NCBI RefSeq assembly: GCF_000987775.1
Contig: NZ_LAHO01000018.1
Coordinates: forward strand, 29,364-93,363
DNA length: 64,000 bases
Direction: 5' to 3'
From: Arsukibacterium ikkense
GTDB lineage: Bacteria; Pseudomonadota; Gammaproteobacteria; Enterobacterales; Alteromonadaceae
Part shown: one piece after another, positions 57,453 to 64,000 of the stretch
Position numbering within the stretch: the first letter of the stretch is position 1
How the letters are laid out: each line of letters opens with the position of its first letter
Position numbers and translations under genes: made by a program
Notes under the pieces: generated by a model
What the model was told of the DNA's origin: nothing
The model's database searches: none
Seen by the model: the letters and a program-made list of their open reading frames with translations, nothing else

Positions 57453-57671
57453 TTATTCAAAAGCCTGCTCCAGACTAAGCTCAGCGTTTTGCAATGACTT
57501 TTCTGACAAGTTCAGTAATTTCAGCAATGCCACAGTTTCTTGCTGAAATTCATAATCAGCATAAGACTGAATCACAAATGCCGGTTTACCATTTTTAGTG
57601 ATCACCAATTCTTCACGCAACTCCAACGAGTTTGCGTGCTCTTTTAAGTAAGTTATCGTTTCAGTTTGCAT
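57453..57671 (-). CDS. Phd/YefM-type antitoxin
   Basis: 72 aa from ATG 57671 (MQTETITYLKEHANSLE), preceded by AAAGG; a longer frame to 57719 is rejected. The N-terminal half is the DNA-binding part (ITYLKEHANSLELREELVITKNGKPAFVIQSY pattern), the C-terminal half an acidic, toxin-binding tail (ETVALLKLLNLSE). Pairs with the truncated toxin just downstream. It may still repress its own promoter or act as an anti-addiction factor. Confidence 0.85.
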   Translation of the reverse strand: MQTETITYLKEHANSLELREELVITKNGKPAFVIQSYADYEFQQETVALLKLLNLSEKSLQNAELSLEQAFE

Positions 57672-57772
57672 GAAAACCTTTAAAAAGATTTTATTCAGTT
57701 CGAATAAGCATAGCAGCATATTGCAAAGCCAGGCAAGAAGCGCCTCGCTGCTTATTTTTTAAGCTGCCAGCA

Positions 57773-57801
57773 CTGTAACTTTGCTGCGTATCAGGTATAA
57801 T
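57773..57801 (+). promoter_or_regulatory. Candidate promoter of rimO
   Basis: A consensus TATAAT at 57796-57801 with a weak CTGTAA 17 nt upstream (57773-57778); start codon 42 nt later, giving a leader of about 35 nt. Confidence 0.55.
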
Positions 57802-57842
57802 CCGCCGACTTTTTTCAGGCTCAGCCCACTTTAAGAGACACT

Positions 57843-59246
57843 ATGACAGTACAAACCTTTGACCCCAGCCAAACCACTACCCTGGACACCCCTGCTAAAG
57901 CCCTGTTAGAGCAGGCAAACGCCGGTGCCGGCAAAGGCAATACCATCGGTTTTGTGTCACTGGGCTGCCCGAAAAACCTGGTGGACTCCGAGCGCATCCT
58001 GACCCAGCTGAAAAGTGAAGGCTACAATATTGTGCCCAGCTACGATGATGCGCAGCTGGTAATTGTTAACACCTGTGGTTTTATCGACAGCGCCGTGCAG
58101 GAATCCTTAGATACCATCGGCGAAGCCCTGGCTGAAAACGGCAAGGTGATCGTGACCGGTTGCCTGGGTGCGCGCGAAGATGAAATTCGCCAGGTGCACC
58201 CTAATGTCTTGGGTATTACCGGCCCGCATTCGTATGAAAACGTGTTAAAGCAGGTACACGAGTTTGTGCCTAAACCCAAGTACGACCCCTTTACTATGCT
58301 GGTACCGGATCACGGTGTTAAGTTAACGCCGAAGCATTATGCCTATTTAAAAATCTCTGAAGGTTGCAACCATCGCTGTACTTTCTGCATTATCCCATCG
58401 ATGCGCGGCGATTTAGTCAGCCGGCCGGTCGGTGAAGTACTGGATGAAGCGCAGCGCCTGAAAAATGCTGGCGTTAAAGAGCTACTGATTATCTCGCAGG
58501 ACACCAGCGCCTATGGCGTGGATGTGAAACACCGCACCGGCTTCTGGAATGGCGCACCGGTTAAAACCTCAATGCAATCCTTGTGTGAAGCCTTAGGCGA
58601 GATGGGCATTTGGGTGCGGCTGCACTACGTTTACCCCTACCCGCATGTCGATGACATTATTCCATTAATGGCTCAAGGCAAGGTGTTGCCGTATTTAGAT
58701 ATTCCGTTTCAACATGCCAGCCCGCGCATTTTAAAGCTGATGAAACGCCCGGGCCAGGCCGAACGGGTATTAGAGCGGATTAAAAAATGGCGCGAGATTT
58801 GCCCGGACTTAACCATCCGATCGACCTTTATTGTTGGCTTCCCGGGCGAAACGGAAGAAGACTTCCAGATGTTGCTCGACTGGTTAGACGAAGCGCAGCT
58901 GGACCGCGTTGGCTGCTTTAAATACAGCCCGGTCGTTGGCGCTAAAGCGAATGAACTGCCGGATCCGGTAGCCGACGAGGTAATGGAAGAACGCTATCAC
59001 CGCTTTATGCAAAAACAACAGGCCATCAGCGCCGCTCGCTTACAGGCAAAAATTGGTAAAACCATTAAAGTGCTGATTGATGAAGTCGACGACGAAGGCG
59101 CTATTGGCCGCAGCCATGCCGATGCGCCGGAAATTGACGGCGCGGTTTACTTAAACGGTTTAACCAGCGTTAAACCGGGCGACATTATTAATGCTGTGGT
59201 AGACGAAGCTGACGAATATGACTTATGGGCGTCACTGGCTGAGTAA
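57843..59246 (+). CDS. rimO: Ribosomal protein uS12 methylthiotransferase RimO
   Basis: 467 aa; longer than E. coli (441) through an N-terminal extension of about 30 residues before [19 protein letters not shown]. Three N-terminal cysteines for one cluster (GCPKN, VNTCGF, TGCLGA), the radical [18 protein letters not shown] near residue 177, and a C-terminal TRAM domain ([18 protein letters not shown]). Adds methylthio to Asp88 of ribosomal protein S12. Own promoter and terminator. Confidence 0.97.
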   Translation: MTVQTFDPSQTTTLDTPAKALLEQANAGAGKGNTIGFVSLGCPKNLVDSERILTQLKSEGYNIVPSYDDAQLVIVNTCGFIDSAVQESLDTIGEALAENGKVIVTGCLGAREDEIRQVHPNVLGITGPHSYENVLKQVHEFVPKPKYDPFTMLVPDHGVKLTPKHYAYLKISEGCNHRCTFCIIPSMRGDLVSRPVGEVLDEAQRLKNAGVKELLIISQDTSAYGVDVKHRTGFWNGAPVKTSMQSLCEALGEMGIWVRLHYVYPYPHVDDIIPLMAQGKVLPYLDIPFQHASPRILKLMKRPGQAERVLERIKKWREICPDLTIRSTFIVGFPGETEEDFQMLLDWLDEAQLDRVGCFKYSPVVGAKANELPDPVADEVMEERYHRFMQKQQAISAARLQAKIGKTIKVLIDEVDDEGAIGRSHADAPEIDGAVYLNGLTSVKPGDIINAVVDEADEYDLWASLAE

Positions 59247-59268
59247 GCACTGGTTCTTATCTATCCAG

Positions 59269-59293
59269 ACAGGCAGCTTCGGCTGCCTGTTTG
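59269..59293 (+). terminator. Rho-independent terminator after rimO
   Basis: Perfect 9-bp stem ACAGGCAGC / GCTGCCTGT with a stable TTCG tetraloop, then TTGTTT. 22 nt past the stop; also suited to the convergent minus-strand gene. Confidence 0.9.
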
Positions 59294-59304
59294 TTTAAAC
59301 ACCT

Positions 59305-59841
59305 CTACCAACGAATGTTACTGACACTAAAAGCGGCTTCAAGGGTCTGCCGCAGTTCCTGCCGTAACAGGCCCCACTGTTCACCAGCCTGGCACCACGC
59401 TTCTTTGTTGGCTTTTGCGATATTGGCGCTACTAAGCGCCAATAAAGCTTGCTGAGTAAATACCCGGTGAAAGTCTTCACCCAGTAACAGGCGTTGCACT
59501 TCCAAATCGATAAAAACCTGGGTAAGCGGCACAATCTCCTGCTGAGTCATAAAGCCATCAGGTACTGGCTGCCCTGAACGGATGCGGTTTAGCTGGGTCA
59601 TAACGAGTTCTAACTGGGAGGAAAAACCGGTAACTAACGCAAACCTGTCCAGCAAGACTTTCTCTTCAAAGGCCGAGCGGCGCGTTAACAGCAACTCAAA
59701 CACTTTAGCCTTGTGCTCAAACTCAGCGGCGATGCTTTTTTCAACGATAAGTTTAATAAGGAATAGCAGCGCTGCGGCCACCGCCAGTAGCAGCACCACC
59801 AAGGGCGAGTAATGTGTCAGCCAGTCTAGTAGTTGCGTCAT
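59305..59841 (-). CDS. Membrane-anchored protein of unknown function
   Basis: 178 aa from ATG 59841 (MTQLLDWLTH), which has GGAGG just upstream; the frame to 59916 is rejected. One N-terminal membrane helix (about 12-36), then a helical, charged cytoplasmic domain (AAEFEHKAKVFELLLTRRSAFEEKVLLD in part). No domain recognised. It sits alone with the rimO terminator on one side and the membrane pair on the other. Confidence 0.7.
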   Translation of the reverse strand: MTQLLDWLTHYSPLVVLLLAVAAALLFLIKLIVEKSIAAEFEHKAKVFELLLTRRSAFEEKVLLDRFALVTGFSSQLELVMTQLNRIRSGQPVPDGFMTQQEIVPLTQVFIDLEVQRLLLGEDFHRVFTQQALLALSSANIAKANKEAWCQAGEQWGLLRQELRQTLEAAFSVSNIRW

Positions 59842-60051
59842 ATCCCCTCCACTTTCAGATATGAATTCGTTTGCCCAACAGCCACCACTCAACACTGTTG
59901 CTTTGTTAATTAGCATAACGCCTATTTGCCTGACCCACCAAGTCAGTCAGCACTTATCCCGCTTGTCAGCTAAGTAGGTTAAAAACAAGGTTAACAGCAG
60001 GCAGTAGAAAATAATGGTTCAGTTGGTTTAGCAACCTACTGAGCCTAGTGG

Positions 60052-60648
60052 TTAAAACCGGTTAAAGCGCTTTTGATAATCCTGTGCCAATTGTTTGATC
60101 TGTTGCTCTGCTTCTGCTGCGGTAGGCCGCTCACCAGCTGCCATTTGAGTATCCAGCCAATCCCGTACTTCGCTACTGACATTGCGGCTATCTTCCAAGC
60201 AATAGCCAGGGTCACTTACCCAAATCTGCGGCGACAAAGCACTGACTGAAGTTAAAGGGTTACAGTAACTGTAGCCATGATTGCTCATATAGCGGTCAAC
60301 AAAAAAGCCCCCGTATAGTATTCGAGTTAGGACAAATAAAATAAATGAATAAAATAACAGTTTGAATACCCAATCATACATTTTGGGAGTCATTCTATTT
60401 AGCTGTTTAAAAATGATGCCTAAAGCTATAAGTAATAGTCCCGGAATAAGAATTAACAAAGGAATCAGGTTATGGGAACCGATTAAATATAATGGACGAG
60501 CAGAAATACTCAGCAGCTGATTAACAGAAAAAAATATTTCTACCAAAATATAGACACTGGCTCCAATTAGAATTAATACCGATACAAGAGTAGAAAACAA
60601 ACCATTTTTCTTTTCCACGTTAGAAACACTTGCTTCATTGCTGGCCAT
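60052..60648 (-). CDS. Four-helix membrane protein, candidate immunity protein (DUF1240-like)
   Basis: 198 aa with three or four membrane helices in the first 115 residues (about 20-43, 53-78, 90-112) and a soluble tail with conserved-looking cysteines (YCNPLTSVSALSP, PGYCLEDSRNV). The overall build recalls DUF1240 membrane proteins. Its ATG lies 14 nt inside the end of the upstream gene with no good ribosome site, so it is translated by coupling. Small membrane proteins directly after a membrane-active toxin usually give immunity; that is inference. Its DNA is visibly richer in A/T than the rest of the window. Confidence 0.7.
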   Translation of the reverse strand: MASNEASVSNVEKKNGLFSTLVSVLILIGASVYILVEIFFSVNQLLSISARPLYLIGSHNLIPLLILIPGLLLIALGIIFKQLNRMTPKMYDWVFKLLFYSFILFVLTRILYGGFFVDRYMSNHGYSYCNPLTSVSALSPQIWVSDPGYCLEDSRNVSSEVRDWLDTQMAAGERPTAAEAEQQIKQLAQDYQKRFNRF

Positions 60649-61576
60649 TAAAAAATCTCACTTCAGGAATCGCAAATACCTTCTTGATAAACTCTACTTT
60701 GTCACGCAAATACTCTCTCTTCAAAGCCCTAGCATCACCACTATGCTTTGCAAGATCCGCTTCAAGCTCTGTGAGCAACGCAGCAATTCTCTGCGATAAC
60801 TGTATTTTGCTATCTACGTAGTACGCTAAAAAGGTCAGTGCTACACCAACAACTACTACAGCAAAGATTGGACCAGCAGCAAGCATAGTTGCACCACCCA
60901 CAAAGCTTGTGACTATTACCCATGATGCAACCGAAACCGCGGCGCTGTATACAATATCCGCTGCAACACCACCAACAAAGTGGTGCCAGGTACGTTGATC
61001 ATTCATTAATTGATCCAGACCATGAAAGGTAACTGAAACAATGATCGATACCACAAAACCGGTTTTAATTGCATTTAAAGCCCCCAGCTTACCAACACCC
61101 ATAGAGACAATTTTCGGGTTCGCTGCCAGATAACGGGTACCGGTAAGGTGTTTTCTCAGGCCTGCATAGCCCTCTAAAACAATATGTTGCTGCCCCTGGA
61201 ATTGCTGTATCTGAAACTTCGAAAAAACATTACCGCCACGCTTAAGGTCCCGGGCGATAATGGTCAAAGCCGCAGCATCTACCCCCGCCGAGGTAAAAGC
61301 AGAGATAAATTTTACTTTAGTATCATGCATTTGCCATGCGTTTTGCGACGCATCGGTTAGGTTAAGCAAAGTGACCAGCCACTGCCGGGATTGCAACTCG
61401 GTCATGCCGTTTTGCTGTTTAATATTAAGCGCCAACTCGACAAATTCAGCAGCATTCATCACCAGCAAGGTGGTGTTATGCTGCTCCAGAACGTGGGCAA
61501 TTTCGTTTTGCCGCTGAATTCTTTTTATTTTTTCGGCTTGATGGCTGGCATGGAGCTGGCTATTAGGAACTCGCAT
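60635..61576 (-). CDS. Putative membrane-active protein with YafU-like C terminus
   Basis: 313 aa from ATG 61576 (MRVPNSQLHASHQAEK), preceded by AAGGAAG; the longer frame to 61633 is rejected. Residues 1-160 are soluble and helical. From about 165 come glycine-rich hydrophobic segments (GALNAIKTGFVVSIIVSV, VGGVAADIVYSAAVSVASWVIV, GPIFAVVVVGVALTFLAYYVDS), then a charged amphipathic end. The Gly-rich helices followed by DSKIQLSQRIAALL recall E. coli YafU and the membrane domains of pore-forming effectors. No signal peptide. The pair overlap, the AT-rich DNA and the regulatory repeat at its start suggest a toxin/immunity or effector/immunity system. Function unproven. Confidence 0.65.
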   Translation of the reverse strand: MRVPNSQLHASHQAEKIKRIQRQNEIAHVLEQHNTTLLVMNAAEFVELALNIKQQNGMTELQSRQWLVTLLNLTDASQNAWQMHDTKVKFISAFTSAGVDAAALTIIARDLKRGGNVFSKFQIQQFQGQQHIVLEGYAGLRKHLTGTRYLAANPKIVSMGVGKLGALNAIKTGFVVSIIVSVTFHGLDQLMNDQRTWHHFVGGVAADIVYSAAVSVASWVIVTSFVGGATMLAAGPIFAVVVVGVALTFLAYYVDSKIQLSQRIAALLTELEADLAKHSGDARALKREYLRDKVEFIKKVFAIPEVRFFNGQQ

Positions 61577-61581
61577 GTTGT

Positions 61582-61624
61582 GTCTTCCTTGATTAACAAT
61601 AGTGCCAATTATAACAAGGAAGAC
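61582..61624 (-). promoter_or_regulatory. Inverted repeat over the ribosome binding site of the YafU-like gene
   Basis: GTCTTCCTTG at 61582-61591 and its exact complement CAAGGAAGAC at 61615-61624 are separated by 23 nt. On the minus strand the proximal arm contains the ribosome binding site (AAGGAAG, about 7 nt before the ATG). If both arms are transcribed, the distal arm would hide the site; if transcription starts between them, the arms form an operator around the promoter. Confidence 0.6.
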
Positions 61625-61635
61625 ATGAGGCACAA
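61608..61635 (-). promoter_or_regulatory. Candidate promoter of the YafU-like / membrane-protein pair
   Basis: On the minus strand TTGTGC (61630-61635) and a consensus TATAAT (61608-61613) are 16 nt apart. The TATAAT lies within the loop of the 10-bp inverted repeat, so a repressor binding the repeat would block it. Confidence 0.45.
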
Positions 61636-61810
61636 GAATAATAAAACAATTAGTTTACTAAATAGATATTAAATGGCATTACTGTTAACCAAAAATACCG
61701 CTTCCTTATTCAGCGAGCGGGCGCGACCATTGTTGCCTTAGCCACTCATCAGGTTAAAATCACGCACCCTGCGCCGGGTTTATCCAGTTAATGCTCATTC
61801 ACCTGCCCTG

Positions 61811-62602
61811 TTATAGCTGTTGTACATTATTATTTGCGCCAGGCCATAGCTGCTGCAACTGCTGGCAAAAAGGAGCCAGCGGCCCGCTGCTGAAGAAGCT
61901 GTCGGTTACAGTATTATCTGGCACTGCCAACAGCCCTGCCTGGGTTAAACGTTGCTGCAGTTGTTTGGCCACGGCCATTTCAGTACGAATTATGGTTACC
62001 CCAGGCCCGGCGATAGCGGCAATGCTATCGGCCACAAAATTATAGTGGGTACAGCCCAGCACCAGCGTATCGGCGCCTTTAGCCAGTAGCGGGTCAATAT
62101 AGCTTTTTAGCAAGGCCTGCGTTTGCGCACTGTGAAAATCTAACGCCTCGATATGCTTTACTAACAACGGGCAAGGTTGTAGCTCAATGATTGCCTCGCC
62201 GGCGAAGCGCTGGGCTAAGTTAGCAAAGGCCGGCGTTTGCAGGGTGCGTGGGGTGGCCAGAATACCAACCACGCCACTTTTGCTGGCGGCGACTGCCGGT
62301 TTAACGCCGGGCTCGACGCCAATGATCGGTATCGGGCACTCGGCCCGTAATCTGGCAATTGCTGCCGTGGTGGCGGTATTACAGGCCACTACTATCGCTT
62401 TAACGCCCAAATGCAGCAGGCGCTGGCTAATCAGCTGCATCCGCTGATAAATATAGTCATCGGTTTTATCGCCATAGGGCGCATGCGCAGTATCGGCCAG
62501 ATAAATCAGGCTTTCCTGTGGCAGTAAAGCACGCACCGCCCGGGCCACCGAAAGCCCGCCGATACCGGAGTCAAAAATGCCGATGGCAGCGGAATTATGC
62601 AT
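61811..62602 (-). CDS. murI: Glutamate racemase
   Basis: 263 aa. Both catalytic cysteines are present: VACNTATTAAI near residue 74 and LGCTHYNFV near 184, along with IGIFDSGIGGLSV at the start. Makes D-glutamate for peptidoglycan. Shorter than E. coli MurI (285) at the N terminus, as in many genera. Its ATG is only 6 nt after the stop of a RelE/ParE-type toxin gene, and no ribosome site of good quality is seen in between; it may be co-transcribed with that module. Confidence 0.96.
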   Translation of the reverse strand: MHNSAAIGIFDSGIGGLSVARAVRALLPQESLIYLADTAHAPYGDKTDDYIYQRMQLISQRLLHLGVKAIVVACNTATTAAIARLRAECPIPIIGVEPGVKPAVAASKSGVVGILATPRTLQTPAFANLAQRFAGEAIIELQPCPLLVKHIEALDFHSAQTQALLKSYIDPLLAKGADTLVLGCTHYNFVADSIAAIAGPGVTIIRTEMAVAKQLQQRLTQAGLLAVPDNTVTDSFFSSGPLAPFCQQLQQLWPGANNNVQQL

Positions 62603-62608
62603 AGTATG

Positions 62609-62965
62609 TCAAGGCTTCAACACCTCGTGATTGATAACGTCTGAACCCAGCAGTAATCTGCGCTGCAGCAGGCTTTGCATATTTCGCCGGCCATCCGCAA
62701 TGAGAAACACATACACGCCAGATGGCAGTTGGCGGTATATAACCCGATACGGCTTGAAATACAGCTCGCGATATTCATGGATACCAAGTGTTGCGAGCTC
62801 TTTAACCACCACGCCCCGTGTCGGCAGTTCAGCTAAGCTTGTAACGAGCTGCTGTAACTGGTCCAGCACATAATCAGCTTTACCGGGTGCATCGTTCAGT
62901 TGAACATACTGGTATAAATCTAACAGATCCTGCCGGGCGGCATCAGTAAGGTAAACCTTAAGCAT
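62609..62965 (-). CDS. RelE/ParE family toxin
   Basis: 118 aa from ATG 62965 (MLKVYLTDAARQDLLDLYQYV), which begins 4 nt after the antitoxin stop; the frame to 63016 would overlap the antitoxin heavily and is rejected. The block GIHEYRELYFKPYRVIYRQLPSGVYVFLIADGRR (named in part) is the family signature, with the late arginines in place. Inhibits gyrase or cleaves mRNA depending on subfamily; the ParE-like length favours the former. Confidence 0.9.
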   Translation of the reverse strand: MLKVYLTDAARQDLLDLYQYVQLNDAPGKADYVLDQLQQLVTSLAELPTRGVVVKELATLGIHEYRELYFKPYRVIYRQLPSGVYVFLIADGRRNMQSLLQRRLLLGSDVINHEVLKP

Positions 62966-62969
62966 CGGC

Positions 62970-63242
62970 TCAGTTGTTCCGGGACGCTCTGATACTGGCA
63001 AACGCATCGCTAGCAAGTGTCACCTGCCCCTGCGCTATTTGCTGATTACCTAAGGCCAGGATTTTTAACAGTGCCAATACTTCCTGGGTTTGCTCGTAAC
63101 TTTTAATGTCCTGCAGCACCACCTTTGCCTCGCCATTTTGGGTAATAATATAGGGCTCCCGCTGCTCGTTCACATTTTTAACCAGCTCAGCAGTGTGGCT
63201 TTTCAGATAGCTGATAGGTTTTATCTGGTTAGAGTATTTCAT
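62970..63242 (-). CDS. Phd/YefM-type antitoxin
   Basis: 90 aa. N-terminal DNA-binding part KPISYLKSHTAELVKNVNE and PYIITQNGEAKVVLQDI, then an acidic and Ala/Gln-rich toxin-binding tail. Directly before the toxin on the same strand. GGAGGCGCCAATG gives a strong ribosome binding site (63243-63253 on the plus strand as its complement). Probably represses its own promoter in 63243-63334. Confidence 0.92.
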   Translation of the reverse strand: MKYSNQIKPISYLKSHTAELVKNVNEQREPYIITQNGEAKVVLQDIKSYEQTQEVLALLKILALGNQQIAQGQVTLASDAFASIRASRNN

Positions 63243-63334
63243 TGGCGCCTCCTTAATCGGATGGTACTAAATATAGTCTTAATAAAGTACGCACTCAAGC
63301 TAGTATCGACAAAAGCGAGCGCAAATAACCGGCA

Positions 63335-63745
63335 CTACTTTTCTTTACTGGCCGGATGATTCACGCCGGGAAAGCTGCCGGCCAGTTCTTCTTCCAGCAA
63401 GTTCAGTTTTTTACTGGCCTCACTATCGGCCAGGCCTTGATCGCGTACTTCGCGCAGTATGGCGATTAGCCGGCGCCGGTAGTCCCAATGCCACTCACCA
63501 CGTTGCTCCCACTTAAAGGTACGCTGGAACAATAAAACAAAGGCCGGAATAGCGGCAATCGCCGCCGACAGCTTGGTTTGGCCATCACCGAATATCTGGG
63601 CAAAAGCCGGGTAACTGCTGGCCAGCACAACCACCAGCAACAGCAGATGATTGAGCAAAAAATCGAATTTGGAATAGCGGTAACGGGCGGTAATCTCGCG
63701 CTCTATTTCTGCCACTATGGCACTTTTCTCTTCGACGTTTTTCAT
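63335..63745 (-). CDS. Two-helix membrane protein, possibly SLATT/DUF4231-like
   Basis: 136 aa. Two membrane helices (about 30-50 and 60-76) flanked by helical cytoplasmic parts; the end is charged (RRRLIAILREVRDQGLADSEASKKLNLLEEEL in part). The layout of two helices between basic/aromatic amphipathic segments (WEQRGEWHWDYRRRL) recalls SLATT domains, which often act as membrane effectors in nucleotide-signal defence systems, but no partner gene is visible. The family call is weak. Confidence 0.6.
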   Translation of the reverse strand: MKNVEEKSAIVAEIEREITARYRYSKFDFLLNHLLLLVVVLASSYPAFAQIFGDGQTKLSAAIAAIPAFVLLFQRTFKWEQRGEWHWDYRRRLIAILREVRDQGLADSEASKKLNLLEEELAGSFPGVNHPASKEK

Positions 63746-64000
63746 GGTGTAGTTCTCACCAGCACAGAGGTTGGGGGTTTACTAAAAGTAGCACAGCAAT
63801 AAAAAGTGTTTGTTGCTGGCCACAATAGCTAGCAAGATTGGTTCTGTTGCTGGTTTAGCTGATAGGAATAGCGGGATTTTTTGATTTTTGGCTTGAGGGA
63901 GTGCGGGATGCTTTGGGCGAGAAGTTGACCGCTATGGTTAATTTTGTTCTGATAATCATTAGCTTAAGTGGCCTTAGACGGCCTCCGAGTTAATAGCTAT
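63746..64000. other. Non-coding end of window
   Basis: 255 bp with no convincing frame. Near the edge GATAATCATTAGC (63951-63963) resembles part of a Fur box and could belong to a gene starting beyond the window; TTGACC at 63925-63930 lies upstream at a poor spacing. I see no tRNA or repeat. Confidence 0.4.

Noticed and set aside
63951..63963. Fur-box-like sequence near the window end
   Set aside because: Only one half-site pair is close to consensus and the gene it would control is not visible; kept only as a note in the end region.
1..64000. tRNA, rRNA, CRISPR arrays, insertion sequences or prophage genes
   Set aside because: No cloverleaf-like segment, repeat-spacer pattern, transposase or phage structural gene was recognised on either strand.

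Overview
This 64 kb window reads as a chromosomal segment of a free-living, aerobic gammaproteobacterium of the Alteromonadales type. My best guess is the Rheinheimera / Alishewanella neighbourhood. That guess rests on a CrbS-type acetate sensor beside a VC2705-type symporter, CsiV directly after mfd, LolCDE, a TonB-dependent receptor beside a flavin-dependent halogenase, and an arginine-type EF-P with EarP. No rRNA, tRNA, CRISPR array or insertion sequence was seen.

Layout. 1-10.2 kb is an acetate-use locus: the 3' end of acs, the response regulator CrbR, the giant transporter-kinase CrbS, a two-subunit sodium/acetate-type symporter, an unknown membrane protein, a cNMP/CBS/DUF294 protein and a DEDD exonuclease. 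10.2-17.1 kb, mostly on the minus strand, holds two PH-domain membrane proteins (YdbT/YdbS-like), a DUF1456 protein, then efp, earP and four further genes with very short gaps. 17.3-25 kb holds a DUF3185 peptide, glnS and a TonB receptor / sulfotransferase-like / tryptophan-halogenase-like cluster. 25-36.4 kb is the TCA block sdhCDAB-sucABCD, divergent from gltA. 36.5-44.9 kb carries a broken csdA, csdE, tcdA and an envelope operon (pseudouridine synthase, kdsB, YcaR-like, lpxK, msbA, comEC). 44.9-59.3 kb carries DUF2062, lolCDE, a PilZ-like gene, mfd, csiV, rbgA, DUF1993, ahr and rimO. From about 57 kb to the end the window becomes accessory in character: a decayed DUF1993 paralogue, two toxin-antitoxin modules (one broken), a putative membrane-toxin/immunity pair in AT-richer DNA, murI, and small membrane proteins of unknown role.

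How the genes work together. Acetate sensed or moved through CrbS would signal to CrbR to control acs and probably the divergent symporter; acetyl-CoA then enters the TCA block encoded here. EF-P and EarP form a modification pair in which EarP rhamnosylates Arg32. CsdE and TcdA belong to the ct6A tRNA pathway, but their usual cysteine desulfurase CsdA survives here only as a C-terminal piece. KdsB, LpxK, MsbA and LolCDE build the outer membrane.

Most worth a second look: the 60.0-61.6 kb membrane protein pair with an inverted repeat covering the ribosome binding site; a ComEC whose metallo-beta-lactamase domain has lost nearly all its metal ligands; the receptor-sulfotransferase-halogenase cluster; the csdA remnant translationally coupled to csdE; and a toxin-antitoxin module sitting 6 nt upstream of murI. 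All similarity statements come from reading the sequence and from recalled family features; no database search was run.
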